DNA of 64,000 nucleotides from Rhodoferax sp. (GTDB taxonomy: Bacteria > Pseudomonadota > Gammaproteobacteria > Burkholderiales > Burkholderiaceae_C): assembly GCA_024236015.1 (NCBI GenBank), contig JACKLK010000001.1:310001-374000 (forward strand). The letters are read 5' to 3'. The position numbers and the translations under genes were made by a program. The notes under the pieces are model-generated. The model made no database searches. It had not been told where the DNA came from and saw nothing but the letters and a program-made list of their open reading frames with translations. Below, piece after piece: positions 8,479 through 16,665 of the stretch (position 1 is the first letter of the stretch; every line of letters begins with the position of its first letter).

Positions 8479-8997
8479 ATGAGCAAGACCATCTACCGTT
8501 TGAGCCAGTGGCTCGCCTGGTTCGGCGCGCTGGTGCTGGGTGCGCTGGCCATCATGACGGTGATCAGCATCGGCGGTCGGGCCCTCTCGTTCGCCGGTCT
8601 GGCGCCGGTGCCGGGCGATTTCGAACTGGTCGAGGCCGGTACCGCATTGGCCGTGTTCTGCTTCCTGCCGTGGTGCCACCTGAAGAACGGCCATGCGGTC
8701 GTCGACATGTTGTGGAAGGCCTATCCGCCCGCGATGCGCCGGGTGCTGGAAGTGTTGTCCGATGCGTTGATGCTGGTCGTGTGGGGTTTGCTGGTCTGGC
8801 GCATGGGCATCGCGATGCTGGACTACCGCGACAACGGCGAGGTCAGTTTCATCCTGCAGATGCCGGTGTGGTGGGGGTATGCCGCCTCGTTCGGGCCCGC
8901 CCTCGTCGGTTGTGTCATCTATGCCTGGCGGCTGCTCGAGACCCTGGGCCTGGCGGATCGTCCGCGGGACTTCGTCGTTTCCGGGAGTAGCCACTGA
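8479..8997 (+). CDS. TRAP transporter small membrane subunit, DctQ family
   Basis: A 172-residue integral membrane protein with four hydrophobic segments (about residues 10-35, 50-68, 90-113 and 130-150), the DctQ arrangement. It pairs with DctM to form the sodium-driven TRAP permease. The ATG at 8479 is used; a TTG 12 bases upstream in frame is possible, and neither has a strong ribosome site. The stop overlaps the next ATG (TGATG at 8995-8999), so translation with dctM is coupled. Confidence 0.9.
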   Translation: MSKTIYRLSQWLAWFGALVLGALAIMTVISIGGRALSFAGLAPVPGDFELVEAGTALAVFCFLPWCHLKNGHAVVDMLWKAYPPAMRRVLEVLSDALMLVVWGLLVWRMGIAMLDYRDNGEVSFILQMPVWWGYAASFGPALVGCVIYAWRLLETLGLADRPRDFVVSGSSH

Positions 8998-10313
8998 TGG
9001 ATCCCTTGCTGCTTGCCGGGCTGTCGTTCCCGGTCCTGCTGTTGCTGATCTTCCTGCGCGTGCCGATCGGCCTGGCCATGCTGGCCCTGGGCCTGCTCGG
9101 CTCCTGGCAGGTCTACGGCAGCGCCGCGCCGCTGCTCAACCAGATGAAGAGCTTCGCCTACGGGCAGTTCTCCACGCACAGCCTGTCCATCGTGCCGCTG
9201 TTCCTGCTGATGGGCCAGTTCGCCACGCTGGGTGGCATGTCCAAGGCCTTGTTCAAGGCGGCCGAGGCGTTCATCGGCCATCGCCGCGGTGGTGTCGCGA
9301 TGGCCGCGATCGGTGCCTGCGCCGGGTTCGGATCCATCTGCGGCTCGTCGCTGGCGACCGCCGCCACGATGGGGCAGGTGGCCCTGCCCGAACTGCGCCG
9401 CGCCGGGTATTCCGGTGCCTTGTCCACCGGCGCGCTGGCCGCGGGCGGTACGCTGGGCATCCTGATTCCGCCCTCCATCGTGCTGGTGATCTACGCCATC
9501 CTGGCCGAACAGAACATCGCCAAGATGTTCGCCGCGGCCTTCGTGCCCGGCATCCTGGCGGCGCTGGGCTACATGATCGTGGTCAACATCTACGTGCGGG
9601 TTTCACCGACCTCGGGCGGCCAGATCGAACCCATGCCATGGAGCGAGCGCATGCAGGCCCTCGGCGCCGTGTGGCCGGTGCTGCTGATCTTCATCGTGGT
9701 CATCGGCGGCATCTACACCGGCATCTTCACGCCGACCGAAGGTGCGGCTGTCGGAGCCGTCACGACGGCCCTGCTGGCCTGGTGGCGCGGCGGCCTGAAG
9801 CGGGGCAAGTTGCGCGAGGCCTTCGAGTCGACCGCGTCGGCCACGGCCATGGTGTTCATGATCGTGCTCGGCGCGGCGGCCTACAACACCTTCCTGGCCT
9901 TGTCGCAGCTGCCGCAGGAACTGGCCACATGGGTCGGCGACCAGGGTTTCGGCCCGTATGCCGTGTTGTCGGCGATCCTGATCTTCTACCTGATCTTCGG
10001 TTGCGTGATGGACTCGCTGTCGATGATCCTGCTGACGATTCCGATCTTCTTCCCGATGATCTCCGGGCTGGACTTCGGCCTGTCGCCCGAACATACGGCG
10101 ATCTGGTTCGGTGTGCTGGTGCTGATCGTGGTGGAGGTCGGGCTGATCACGCCGCCGGTGGGCATGAACCTGTTCGTGATCCAGTCCATGGCACCCGACA
10201 TCGCGATCCGCGATACCTACCGCGGTGTCTTGCCGTTCGTCGCCAGCGATCTGCTGCGTGTGGTGTTGCTGGTATTGTTTCCAGCCATCACCTTGTTCAT
10301 CCTGCAGTTCTAG
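8997..10313 (+). CDS. TRAP transporter large membrane subunit, DctM family
   Basis: A 438-residue polytopic membrane protein with about 11-12 hydrophobic helices. It has the DctM motifs: FGSICGSSLATAATMGQVALPEL near residue 105, followed by the GGTLGILIPPSI hairpin, and near the C-terminus GLITPPVGMNLFVI, the second repeat of the inverted-topology transporter. It moves the ligand delivered by the DctP protein across the inner membrane with sodium. The start overlaps the dctQ stop. Length matches the family. Confidence 0.94.
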   Translation: MDPLLLAGLSFPVLLLLIFLRVPIGLAMLALGLLGSWQVYGSAAPLLNQMKSFAYGQFSTHSLSIVPLFLLMGQFATLGGMSKALFKAAEAFIGHRRGGVAMAAIGACAGFGSICGSSLATAATMGQVALPELRRAGYSGALSTGALAAGGTLGILIPPSIVLVIYAILAEQNIAKMFAAAFVPGILAALGYMIVVNIYVRVSPTSGGQIEPMPWSERMQALGAVWPVLLIFIVVIGGIYTGIFTPTEGAAVGAVTTALLAWWRGGLKRGKLREAFESTASATAMVFMIVLGAAAYNTFLALSQLPQELATWVGDQGFGPYAVLSAILIFYLIFGCVMDSLSMILLTIPIFFPMISGLDFGLSPEHTAIWFGVLVLIVVEVGLITPPVGMNLFVIQSMAPDIAIRDTYRGVLPFVASDLLRVVLLVLFPAITLFILQF

Positions 10314-10379
10314 CCCGGTCGCCGCGCACGCGGCCGCCGCCATGAACCGCACCCGTTTGTATTGGAAGAAGGAGTCCCC

Positions 10380-11333
10380 ATGACCAAGAACATCAAGCTT
10401 GCACTGGCCGGTGCCGGTGCGTTCGGCATCAAGCACCTGGACGGCATCCGGAACATCGATGGCGTCGAAGTCGTCTCGCTGGTCAGCCGCGAGCTCGAAA
10501 AGACAAAGGAGGTCGCCGCCAAATACGGCATTGGCCATGTCACGACGGACCTGGCCGACAGCCTGGCCTTGAAGGAAGTCGATGCGGTGATCCTTTGCAC
10601 GCCGACGCAGATGCATGCCGCGCAGAGCCTGGCTTGCCTGAAGGCCGGCAAGCACGTGCAGGTCGAAATCCCGCTGGCCGACAGCCTGAAGGACGCGCAG
10701 GCCGTGGTGGACCTGGCAAAACAGACCGGGCTGGTCGCCATGTGTGGCCACACGCGACGCTTCAATCCCAGCCACCAGTACGTCAAGCAGCAGATCAGCG
10801 CCGGCACGTTCAACATCCAGCAGATGGACGTGCAGACCTATTTCTTCCGCCGCACCAATACCAACGCGCTGGGCCAGCCGCGCTCCTGGACCGACCACCT
10901 GCTGTGGCACCATGCCGCGCACACGGTGGACCTGTTCGCCTACCAGTGCGGCAGCCCGATCGTGCAGGCGAATGCGGTGCAGGGGCCCATCCATCCGACG
11001 CTGGGCATCGCGATGGACATGAGCATCCAGCTCAAGGCGCAAAGCGGTGCGATCTGCACGCTGAGCCTGAGCTTCAACAACGACGGGCCCTTGGGCACGT
11101 ATTTCCGCTACATCGGCGACAGCGCCACCTACATCGCGCGGTACGACGACCTGTTCACCGGCAAGGAGGAGAAGATCGACGTATCCCAGGTCGCGGTGTC
11201 GATGAACGGCATCGAGTTGCAGGACCGCGAGTTCTTCGCCGCGATCCGCGAAGGACGCGAGCCGAACGCCAGCGTGGCCAGCGTCTTGCCGTGTTACCAG
11301 GTGCTGCACCAGCTCGAGCAGCAACTCGGTTGA
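10380..11333 (+). CDS. ligC: 4-carboxy-2-hydroxymuconate-6-semialdehyde dehydrogenase (LigC/PmdC)
   Basis: A 317-residue Gfo/Idh/MocA-family enzyme that oxidises the hemiacetal form of the ring-cleavage product to 2-pyrone-4,6-dicarboxylate with NADP+. The N-terminal Rossmann motif GAGAFG is at residues 11-16. CTPTQMHAAQ, GKHVQVEIPLADS and the HTRRFNPSHQYVK block are typical of LigC. AAGGAG lies 9 bases before the ATG at 10380. In the Comamonas pmd cluster this gene directly follows the beta subunit; here three TRAP genes separate them, but direction and spacing still fit one transcript. Confidence 0.93.
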   Translation: MTKNIKLALAGAGAFGIKHLDGIRNIDGVEVVSLVSRELEKTKEVAAKYGIGHVTTDLADSLALKEVDAVILCTPTQMHAAQSLACLKAGKHVQVEIPLADSLKDAQAVVDLAKQTGLVAMCGHTRRFNPSHQYVKQQISAGTFNIQQMDVQTYFFRRTNTNALGQPRSWTDHLLWHHAAHTVDLFAYQCGSPIVQANAVQGPIHPTLGIAMDMSIQLKAQSGAICTLSLSFNNDGPLGTYFRYIGDSATYIARYDDLFTGKEEKIDVSQVAVSMNGIELQDREFFAAIREGREPNASVASVLPCYQVLHQLEQQLG

Positions 11334-11368
11334 CGCCGTCCACGCCACCGAACCCGAGGAACCCCACG

Positions 11369-12367
11369 ATGCAGACACGACCTCTCGGCCCGTTCAGCGT
11401 CTCGGCCATCGGCCTGGGCTGCATGAACCTCAGCCATGCCTACGGCACGCCGCCGCCGCCCGAACAGGGCGAACGGGTGCTGCTCGCGGCGCTCGATGCC
11501 GGCGTGACCCTGTTCGACACCGCGGCCCTGTATGGCTTCGGCGCGAACGAGAAGCTGGTGGGCCGGGTGCTCAAGTCGCACCGCAGCCGCTTCACGCTGG
11601 CCAGCAAGGGCGGCATGGCCGGCGTGGCGTTTCCCGACGGGGTCAAGCGGGTCATCGACGGCTCGCCCGAGGCGATCCGCCGTGACTGCGAGAACAGCCT
11701 GCGCAACCTGCAGACCGACGTGATCGACCTGTATTACCTGCACCGCTGGGACAAGAAGGTGCCGATCGAAGACAGCGTGGGCGCGATGGCCGACCTGGTG
11801 CGCGCGGGCAAGGTCCGCACGCTGGGCCTGTCCGAGGTCTCGGCCTCGACGCTGCGCAAGGCGCATGCGGTGCATCCGATCACGGCGGTGCAGACCGAAT
11901 ATTCGTTGTGGAGCCGCAATGCGGAAATCGCCGTGTTGCAGGCCTGCAAGGACATCGGTGCCGCGTTCGTCGCCTTCAGCCCGGTTGCGCGCGGTTTCCT
12001 GTGCGATGCGCTGCCCGACGTCGCGACGCTGCAGGACAAGGACATCCGCCGCGGCATGCCGCGGTTCGCCCCCGACAACTACGCAGCCAACCTGAAGCTG
12101 CTGCCGGCGTACCGCAAGCTGGCCCGGGAAGCCGGCTGCACGCCGGCCCAGCTGGCGCTGGCCTGGTTGCTGCACAAGGCCCCACACATCATTCCGATTC
12201 CCGGCACCACCAGCGTCGAGCACCTGCACGAGGACCTCGGCGCCGCGCAGGTGCCGTTGCGCCCCGAGCACATCGCCGCGGTCGAGGCCTTGATCAACCA
12301 GGACACCGTGACCGGCGCCCGATACAACACGCAGGCCTCGGGCGAAGTCGACACGGAAACCTTCTGA
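11369..12367 (+). CDS. Aldo/keto reductase
   Basis: A 332-residue (alpha/beta)8 aldo/keto reductase. The catalytic tetrad can be read as Asp in LFDTAALYG, Tyr in the same segment, Lys in LASKGG and His in LYYLHRWD. The NADP-binding C-terminal block IIPIPGTTSVEHLHEDLGA is present. It lies 35 bases after ligC in the same direction and probably on the same transcript. No step of the 4,5-cleavage pathway needs it; it may detoxify an aldehyde such as a semialdehyde intermediate or prepare a precursor, but this is a guess. The substrate is not recognisable. Confidence 0.88.
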   Translation: MQTRPLGPFSVSAIGLGCMNLSHAYGTPPPPEQGERVLLAALDAGVTLFDTAALYGFGANEKLVGRVLKSHRSRFTLASKGGMAGVAFPDGVKRVIDGSPEAIRRDCENSLRNLQTDVIDLYYLHRWDKKVPIEDSVGAMADLVRAGKVRTLGLSEVSASTLRKAHAVHPITAVQTEYSLWSRNAEIAVLQACKDIGAAFVAFSPVARGFLCDALPDVATLQDKDIRRGMPRFAPDNYAANLKLLPAYRKLAREAGCTPAQLALAWLLHKAPHIIPIPGTTSVEHLHEDLGAAQVPLRPEHIAAVEALINQDTVTGARYNTQASGEVDTETF

Positions 12368-12481
12368 CGCCGGCGGCGGGCGCGCGATCGAGCGAAGAAC
12401 CGTCGATGTGCGCGCCATGGTGCCGGGCCGGGGCGCCGCCGCACCGGTTCGACGGGCCGGTCCCGGCGCGCGCCGGGATGC

Positions 12482-13207
12482 CTACTTGTCGCCCACCAGG
12501 CGGATGCCGGGCAGCAGTTCCTTGGCCAGTTCGGGGCTCTCCAGCGCGTAGTCCAGGTTCATGCGGGCGATCTCCACGTGTTCCTCGCCCAGGGCCTGGG
12601 CGCGTGAACCCTGGCCGCGTTCGATGGCCTGCACCATCGCATGGTGGGTGCGATGGGCCTGCTTCATCCACTGGTGGCCTTCCTCCATCGACGACTGCAT
12701 CGGCAGCATCGCGCTGGGCGAGGCGAACGGCTGGCGGTCGAGCATGTCCATGACGCGTTGCAGCGCGACATTGCCGCAACCCTGCATGATCAGGGCATGG
12801 AAGCGGTCGTTCATCTCGACATAGGCGGCATAGTCGTCGAGTCCCATGTCGGCCTTGTTGACGGCCTTGTCGCCCGCGTCCAGGCATTCGTGCAGTTCGC
12901 GCAGCAATTGGCGCGGTGCGCCGTCCTCGGCCAGCAGGCGCGCGGCAAAACCCTCGATGACGCCGCGCACCCGGATCGCATCGGCAATCTCCTTCGACGT
13001 GAAGCGGCGCATCTGGTAGCCGCCGTTCGGAGAGAGCTCGATCAGGCCTTCGTGTTCCAGGCTGCTCAGCGCCAGGCGCACCGGCGTTCGCGATGCCCCG
13101 AGCCGCTCGGCCAGCGGAATCTCGGCCAGGCGCTCGCCCGGCACGAACTCGCCTTTGAGAATCAGGTCACGCAGGTGAACCAGTACACGGGATTGTTGGG
13201 AGTCCAT
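12482..13207 (-). CDS. GntR-family (FCD) transcriptional regulator
   Basis: A 241-residue regulator. The GntR winged HTH occupies about residues 5-70 (LIL.GEFVPGERLAEIPLAERLG, then ASRTPVRLALSSLEHEG), and an all-helical FCD ligand domain spans about 80-220 with the metal/acid-binding pattern EMNDRFHALIM and HHAMVQAIERG. It is divergent from the Rieske oxygenase gene, with 273 bases between start codons that hold repeated motifs. By position it should regulate the Rieske/glutamine-synthetase-like/ferredoxin operon, probably as a repressor relieved by a carboxylate substrate. Confidence 0.9.
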   Translation of the reverse strand: MDSQQSRVLVHLRDLILKGEFVPGERLAEIPLAERLGASRTPVRLALSSLEHEGLIELSPNGGYQMRRFTSKEIADAIRVRGVIEGFAARLLAEDGAPRQLLRELHECLDAGDKAVNKADMGLDDYAAYVEMNDRFHALIMQGCGNVALQRVMDMLDRQPFASPSAMLPMQSSMEEGHQWMKQAHRTHHAMVQAIERGQGSRAQALGEEHVEIARMNLDYALESPELAKELLPGIRLVGDK

Positions 13208-13290
13208 GGGTTTGCTCGGTCGGAAAGACGTGTCGATTGTAGGAACCCGGTCGTTGGGCAGGATGAACCTGGCTGAACGATGGTATTCCT

Positions 13291-13432
13291 GTATGCAGCA
13301 GCAACCACGTGATTGCCGCTTTTCCTGATGTTAGTCGTTCTTATGACATTCATAGTCGTTTATAGAGGTTTTGTATCATGAATGAGTAGTTTTTTTGGGG
13401 TGGACAGGATTGATTGAATTCCGTTGCATACA
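13291..13432. promoter_or_regulatory. Candidate operator half-sites between the GntR gene and the oxygenase
   Basis: TGTATGCA (13291-13298) recurs inverted as TGCATACA (13425-13432), resembling the TTGTATACAA-like sites bound by FCD-type GntR proteins. Between them lies an AT-rich patch with a direct repeat (13332-13367). The repeats are seen; use as operators is inferred. Confidence 0.3.
13332..13367. repeat. Direct repeat TAGTCGTT, 21-bp phase
   Basis: TAGTCGTTCTTA begins at 13332 and TAGTCGTTTATA at 13353, exactly 21 bases (two helical turns) apart, in the most AT-rich part of the divergent gap. Such phased repeats often bind a dimeric regulator on one face of the DNA or bound an activated promoter. 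Confidence 0.45.
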
Positions 13433-13480
13433 ATGGCATTCACCGACACCAACCCGATCTTCTTTCTTGATGGAGCAGCC

Positions 13481-14803
13481 ATGATCAGTGCCGAACAGAA
13501 CGACACCATGACCCGGGTGGGCCCGGGCACACCCGCGGGCGCATTGCTGCGCCGCTACTGGCAGCCGGTGGCGCTGTCCGACGAACTGGCCGGCCCGCGG
13601 CCGGTGCGGCCCGTGCAGTTGATGGGGCAGCACTTCGTGTTGTTCCGCGACGAGAACGGGCAGCTGGGCCTGCTCGATCGCGACTGTCCGCACCGCGGCG
13701 CCGACCTGGCCTTCGGCCGGCTCGAGCATGGCGGACTGCGTTGTCCGTTCCACGGCTGGTTGTTCGACGTCAAGGGCAACTGCCTGCAGACACCGGCCGA
13801 GCCGGTCGGCAGCAAGTTGTGCAGCCGGATCAAGCAGGCGGCCTACCGGGTGGTGGAGCGCGCCGGCACCATCTTCGCCTACATCGGAGAGGGCGAGCCG
13901 CCGGCGTTCCCGGACTTCGATTGTTTCGTCGCCCCCGACACGCACGTATTCGCGTTCAAGGGCCTGTTCGAATGCAACTGGCTGCAGGCGCTCGAGGTCG
14001 GCATGGACCCGGCACATGCGTCGTACCTGCACCGCTTCTTCAAGGATGCCGACACCTCGGCCAGTTACGGCAAGCAGTTCCGCGGCGCCTCGGCCGATTC
14101 CGAGATGCCGATCACCCAGGTGCTGCGCGAGTTCGAGCGCCCCGACATCGCGGTCGAGCCGACCGACTACGGCCTGCGCCTGACCGCCTTGCGCGAGTTG
14201 TCCGAATCGAAGACCCATGTGCGCGTGACCAACGTCGTGTTCCCGCAGGCCTTCGTGATCCCGATGAGCGCGGAGATGACGATCTCGCAGTGGCATGTGC
14301 CGGTCGACGACACGCATTGCTACTGGTACGCCATCTTCACCAGCTTCGCCGGCCCGGTCGACAAGCAGCAGATGCGCGAGCAGCGGCTGCAGCTGTACGA
14401 ACTGCCCGACTACACCTCGCGCAAGAACAAGCGCAACCACTACGGCTACAACGTCGACGAGCAGTTGACGGAGACCTATACCGGCATGGGCGACGACATC
14501 AACGTGCACGACCAGTGGGCGATCGAGTCGCAGGGCCCGATCCAGAACCGCACCCGCGAGCACCTGGGCACGACCGACAAGGGCATCATCGCGTACCGGC
14601 GCATGCTGGTGAAGGCGATCGACGCCACCCGGGCCGGGGAAGCCGCGCCGATGTTGCCGGACGCGACACAGGCCGCGGCCTTGACCGGGCCCGCGTCCAT
14701 CGACGGGGTCAGCGCCGCCGCCGAGGTGGACGGCTACTGGCAACGCGCCGATCAGGCGCGGCGCATGCAGTGCGACTGGGCGCGTGCGCGCCTGGACCGC
14801 TGA
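13481..14803 (+). CDS. Rieske-type aromatic ring-hydroxylating oxygenase, phthalate 4,5-dioxygenase-like
   Basis: A 440-residue oxygenase subunit. The Rieske [2Fe-2S] ligands are Cys69, His71 (CPHRG), Cys88 and His91 (CPFHGW). The mononuclear iron site is DPAHASYLH, with His179 and His184. N-terminal AEQNDTMTRVGPG and LLRRYWQPV are typical of the phthalate-oxygenase class, which works without a beta subunit. The ATG at 13481 is chosen because GGAGC lies 5 bases upstream and the family begins there; an in-frame ATG at 13433 lacks a ribosome site. The next genes are a glutamine synthetase-like ligase and a ferredoxin, so electrons probably arrive from that ferredoxin; no reductase is seen. The substrate is unknown. 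Confidence 0.9.
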   Translation: MISAEQNDTMTRVGPGTPAGALLRRYWQPVALSDELAGPRPVRPVQLMGQHFVLFRDENGQLGLLDRDCPHRGADLAFGRLEHGGLRCPFHGWLFDVKGNCLQTPAEPVGSKLCSRIKQAAYRVVERAGTIFAYIGEGEPPAFPDFDCFVAPDTHVFAFKGLFECNWLQALEVGMDPAHASYLHRFFKDADTSASYGKQFRGASADSEMPITQVLREFERPDIAVEPTDYGLRLTALRELSESKTHVRVTNVVFPQAFVIPMSAEMTISQWHVPVDDTHCYWYAIFTSFAGPVDKQQMREQRLQLYELPDYTSRKNKRNHYGYNVDEQLTETYTGMGDDINVHDQWAIESQGPIQNRTREHLGTTDKGIIAYRRMLVKAIDATRAGEAAPMLPDATQAAALTGPASIDGVSAAAEVDGYWQRADQARRMQCDWARARLDR

Positions 14804-14818
14804 ACCGGAGCCACGACC

Positions 14819-16255
14819 ATGCAGACATTCGTAGACCGCCACGGCCTGTGGACCGATACCCAGCAGCAGCAGGCGCGCGAACTGGTGGGCCGCATCGATG
14901 CCGGCGAACTCGACCTGGTGCGTTTCGCCTGGCCGGACCAGCACGGCATGTTGCGCGGCAAGACCCTGGTGGCGAGCGAGGCGCGTGATGCCTTGTGGGC
15001 CGGCGTCAACCTGACCACGACGTTGCTGGCCAAGGACACCTCGCACAAGACCGTGTTCCCGGTGTTCACGGCCGGCGGCGGCTTTGCCGTCGAAGGCCTG
15101 CAAGGGGGCGCCGATTTCACGATCGTCGCCGATCCGTCCACGTTCAAGGTATTGCCCTGGTCGGCGCGCACCGGCTGGGTGTTGTGCGACGCGTACATGA
15201 ACGATGGCCGCCCGTGTCCGTATGCCACGCGCCAGGTCATGCAACGCGCATTGCAGCAGCTGCACGCCACGGGCATGGAGTTCGTCGCCGGGCTGGAGGT
15301 CGAATTCCATGTGTTCAAGCGCGAGGCTGATGCGCTGGAACTCGGTGATTCCGGGCAACCGGGCGAACCGCCGCGGGTCTCGCTGCTGTCGCAGGGATAC
15401 CAGTACCTGACCGAACTGCGCTACGACCGGGTCGACGCGGTGATGGAACTGCTGCGCGCGAACCTGAGCGGCCTGGGCCTGCCGTTGCGCTCGCTGGAGG
15501 TCGAATACGGTCCCAGCCAGTTCGAGTTGACCTTCGGGCCGATGGCCGGCCTGCTGGCCGCGGACACCATGGTGCTGCTGCGCAGCGCCATCAAGCAGGT
15601 GTGCCATCGTGCCGGCTACCACGCGACCTTCATGTGCCGGCCGCGGATTCCGAACGTCATGTCCAGCGGCTGGCACCTGCACCAGTCGCTGCGCGGCAGC
15701 GACGGCGCGAACGCCTTCATTCCGTCACGCGAGGGTCGCGACCTGAGCGACATCGGCCTGCATTACCTCGGCGGGCTCAAGCAACACGCCTGTGCCGCGG
15801 CCGCGCTGGCGAGCCCGACCATCAACGGGTATCGCCGCTACCGGCCGTTCTCGCTGGCGCCGGACCGCGCGATCTGGGCACGCGACAACCGCGGTGCGAT
15901 GCTGCGCGTGCTCGGCGGCGTCGGCCAGGCGGCGACCCGGATCGAGAACCGGGTCGGCGAGCCGGCCGCCAATCCGTATCTGTACATGGCCTCGCAGGTG
16001 TTCTCCGGCCTCGACGGCATGCACAACAAGACCGATCCCGGTCCGTCGGCCGATGCGCCGTACGACACGCCGGCCGAGCAGTTGCCGCGTTCGCTCGGCG
16101 ATGCGCTGGCCTGCCTGCGCGCCAGCGAGATGCTCAACCGGCAGATGGGTGAGGACTTCGTCCGCTACCTGTGCCACATCAAGCAGGCCGAGATCGACCG
16201 CTTCAACCTGGAAGTCAGCGCGTGGGAACACCGCGAGTACTTCGACCTGTATTGA
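14819..16255 (+). CDS. Glutamine synthetase-family ligase (gamma-glutamyl ligase-like)
   Basis: A 478-residue protein with a full glutamine synthetase catalytic domain. Metal and substrate residues are kept: Glu160 and Glu162 (GLEVEF), Glu227/229 and Glu236 (LEVEYGPSQFE), the HLH of GWHLHQS (286-288), NGYRRYRP in place of the GS loop, and TRIENRVGEPAANPY with the distal Arg and Glu. It is not a housekeeping GlnA: the N-terminal beta-grasp is diverged, no adenylylation-loop tyrosine pattern is seen, and it is sandwiched between oxygenase and ferredoxin genes. Relatives gamma-glutamylate amines, for example aniline in aniline-dioxygenase systems. Here an amine substrate is inferred from that precedent. 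It follows the oxygenase by 15 bases. Confidence 0.87.
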   Translation: MQTFVDRHGLWTDTQQQQARELVGRIDAGELDLVRFAWPDQHGMLRGKTLVASEARDALWAGVNLTTTLLAKDTSHKTVFPVFTAGGGFAVEGLQGGADFTIVADPSTFKVLPWSARTGWVLCDAYMNDGRPCPYATRQVMQRALQQLHATGMEFVAGLEVEFHVFKREADALELGDSGQPGEPPRVSLLSQGYQYLTELRYDRVDAVMELLRANLSGLGLPLRSLEVEYGPSQFELTFGPMAGLLAADTMVLLRSAIKQVCHRAGYHATFMCRPRIPNVMSSGWHLHQSLRGSDGANAFIPSREGRDLSDIGLHYLGGLKQHACAAAALASPTINGYRRYRPFSLAPDRAIWARDNRGAMLRVLGGVGQAATRIENRVGEPAANPYLYMASQVFSGLDGMHNKTDPGPSADAPYDTPAEQLPRSLGDALACLRASEMLNRQMGEDFVRYLCHIKQAEIDRFNLEVSAWEHREYFDLY

Positions 16256-16261
16256 GTCCGC

Positions 16262-16585
16262 ATGCCCACGATCCACTACATCCTGAACGACGGCAGCCGC
16301 CAGAGCGTGGAAGCCAAACCCGGCTCCAGCGTGATGGAGAACGCCATCCACGGCAATGTCCGCGGCATCGATGCCGAATGCGGCGGCTGCTGCTCTTGCG
16401 CCACCTGCCATGTCTACGTCGACGCGGCCTTTGTCGAGCGGCTGCCGCCGCCGGACGAACTGGAGGCCGAGATGCTCGACTTCGTGGCCAGCGAACGGCG
16501 TCCCGAGAGCCGCCTCAGCTGCCAGATCCCGATGACCGCGGAGCTCGACGGCCTCGTGGTGCGCATCCCCGAGAAACAGTCCTGA
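16262..16585 (+). CDS. [2Fe-2S] ferredoxin, adrenodoxin type
   Basis: A 107-residue ferredoxin. Cluster ligands are Cys40, Cys46, Cys49 and Cys87 (C-x5-C-x2-C-x37-C), the adrenodoxin/putidaredoxin spacing, with extra cysteines at 43 and 44 in the CGGCC run seen in many members. It begins 6 bases after the ligase stop, so it is the third gene of the oxygenase operon and most simply the electron donor of the Rieske oxygenase. Phthalate-type oxygenases more often use a fused flavin-ferredoxin reductase, so a separate adrenodoxin-type carrier is uncommon; the reductase must be encoded elsewhere. Confidence 0.92.
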   Translation: MPTIHYILNDGSRQSVEAKPGSSVMENAIHGNVRGIDAECGGCCSCATCHVYVDAAFVERLPPPDELEAEMLDFVASERRPESRLSCQIPMTAELDGLVVRIPEKQS

Positions 16586-16665
16586 GGCGGCGCACGCGGC
16601 CCGGCTGATCGTCGGCGCCGCGCGCCTGTGGACGCGTCGATCCGCGGACGCCGCAGCGCCCGGCC

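Noticed and set aside
12368..12481. Possible small gene or terminator between the aldo/keto reductase and GntR genes
   Set aside because: Only GC-rich short palindromes without U-runs and no coding frame with a ribosome site are seen.
13376..15682. A 768-codon minus-strand open frame across the oxygenase and ligase genes
   Set aside because: It is antisense to two clearly recognised genes, rich in Arg, His, Gln and Val as expected for GC-rich shadow frames, and matches no family.
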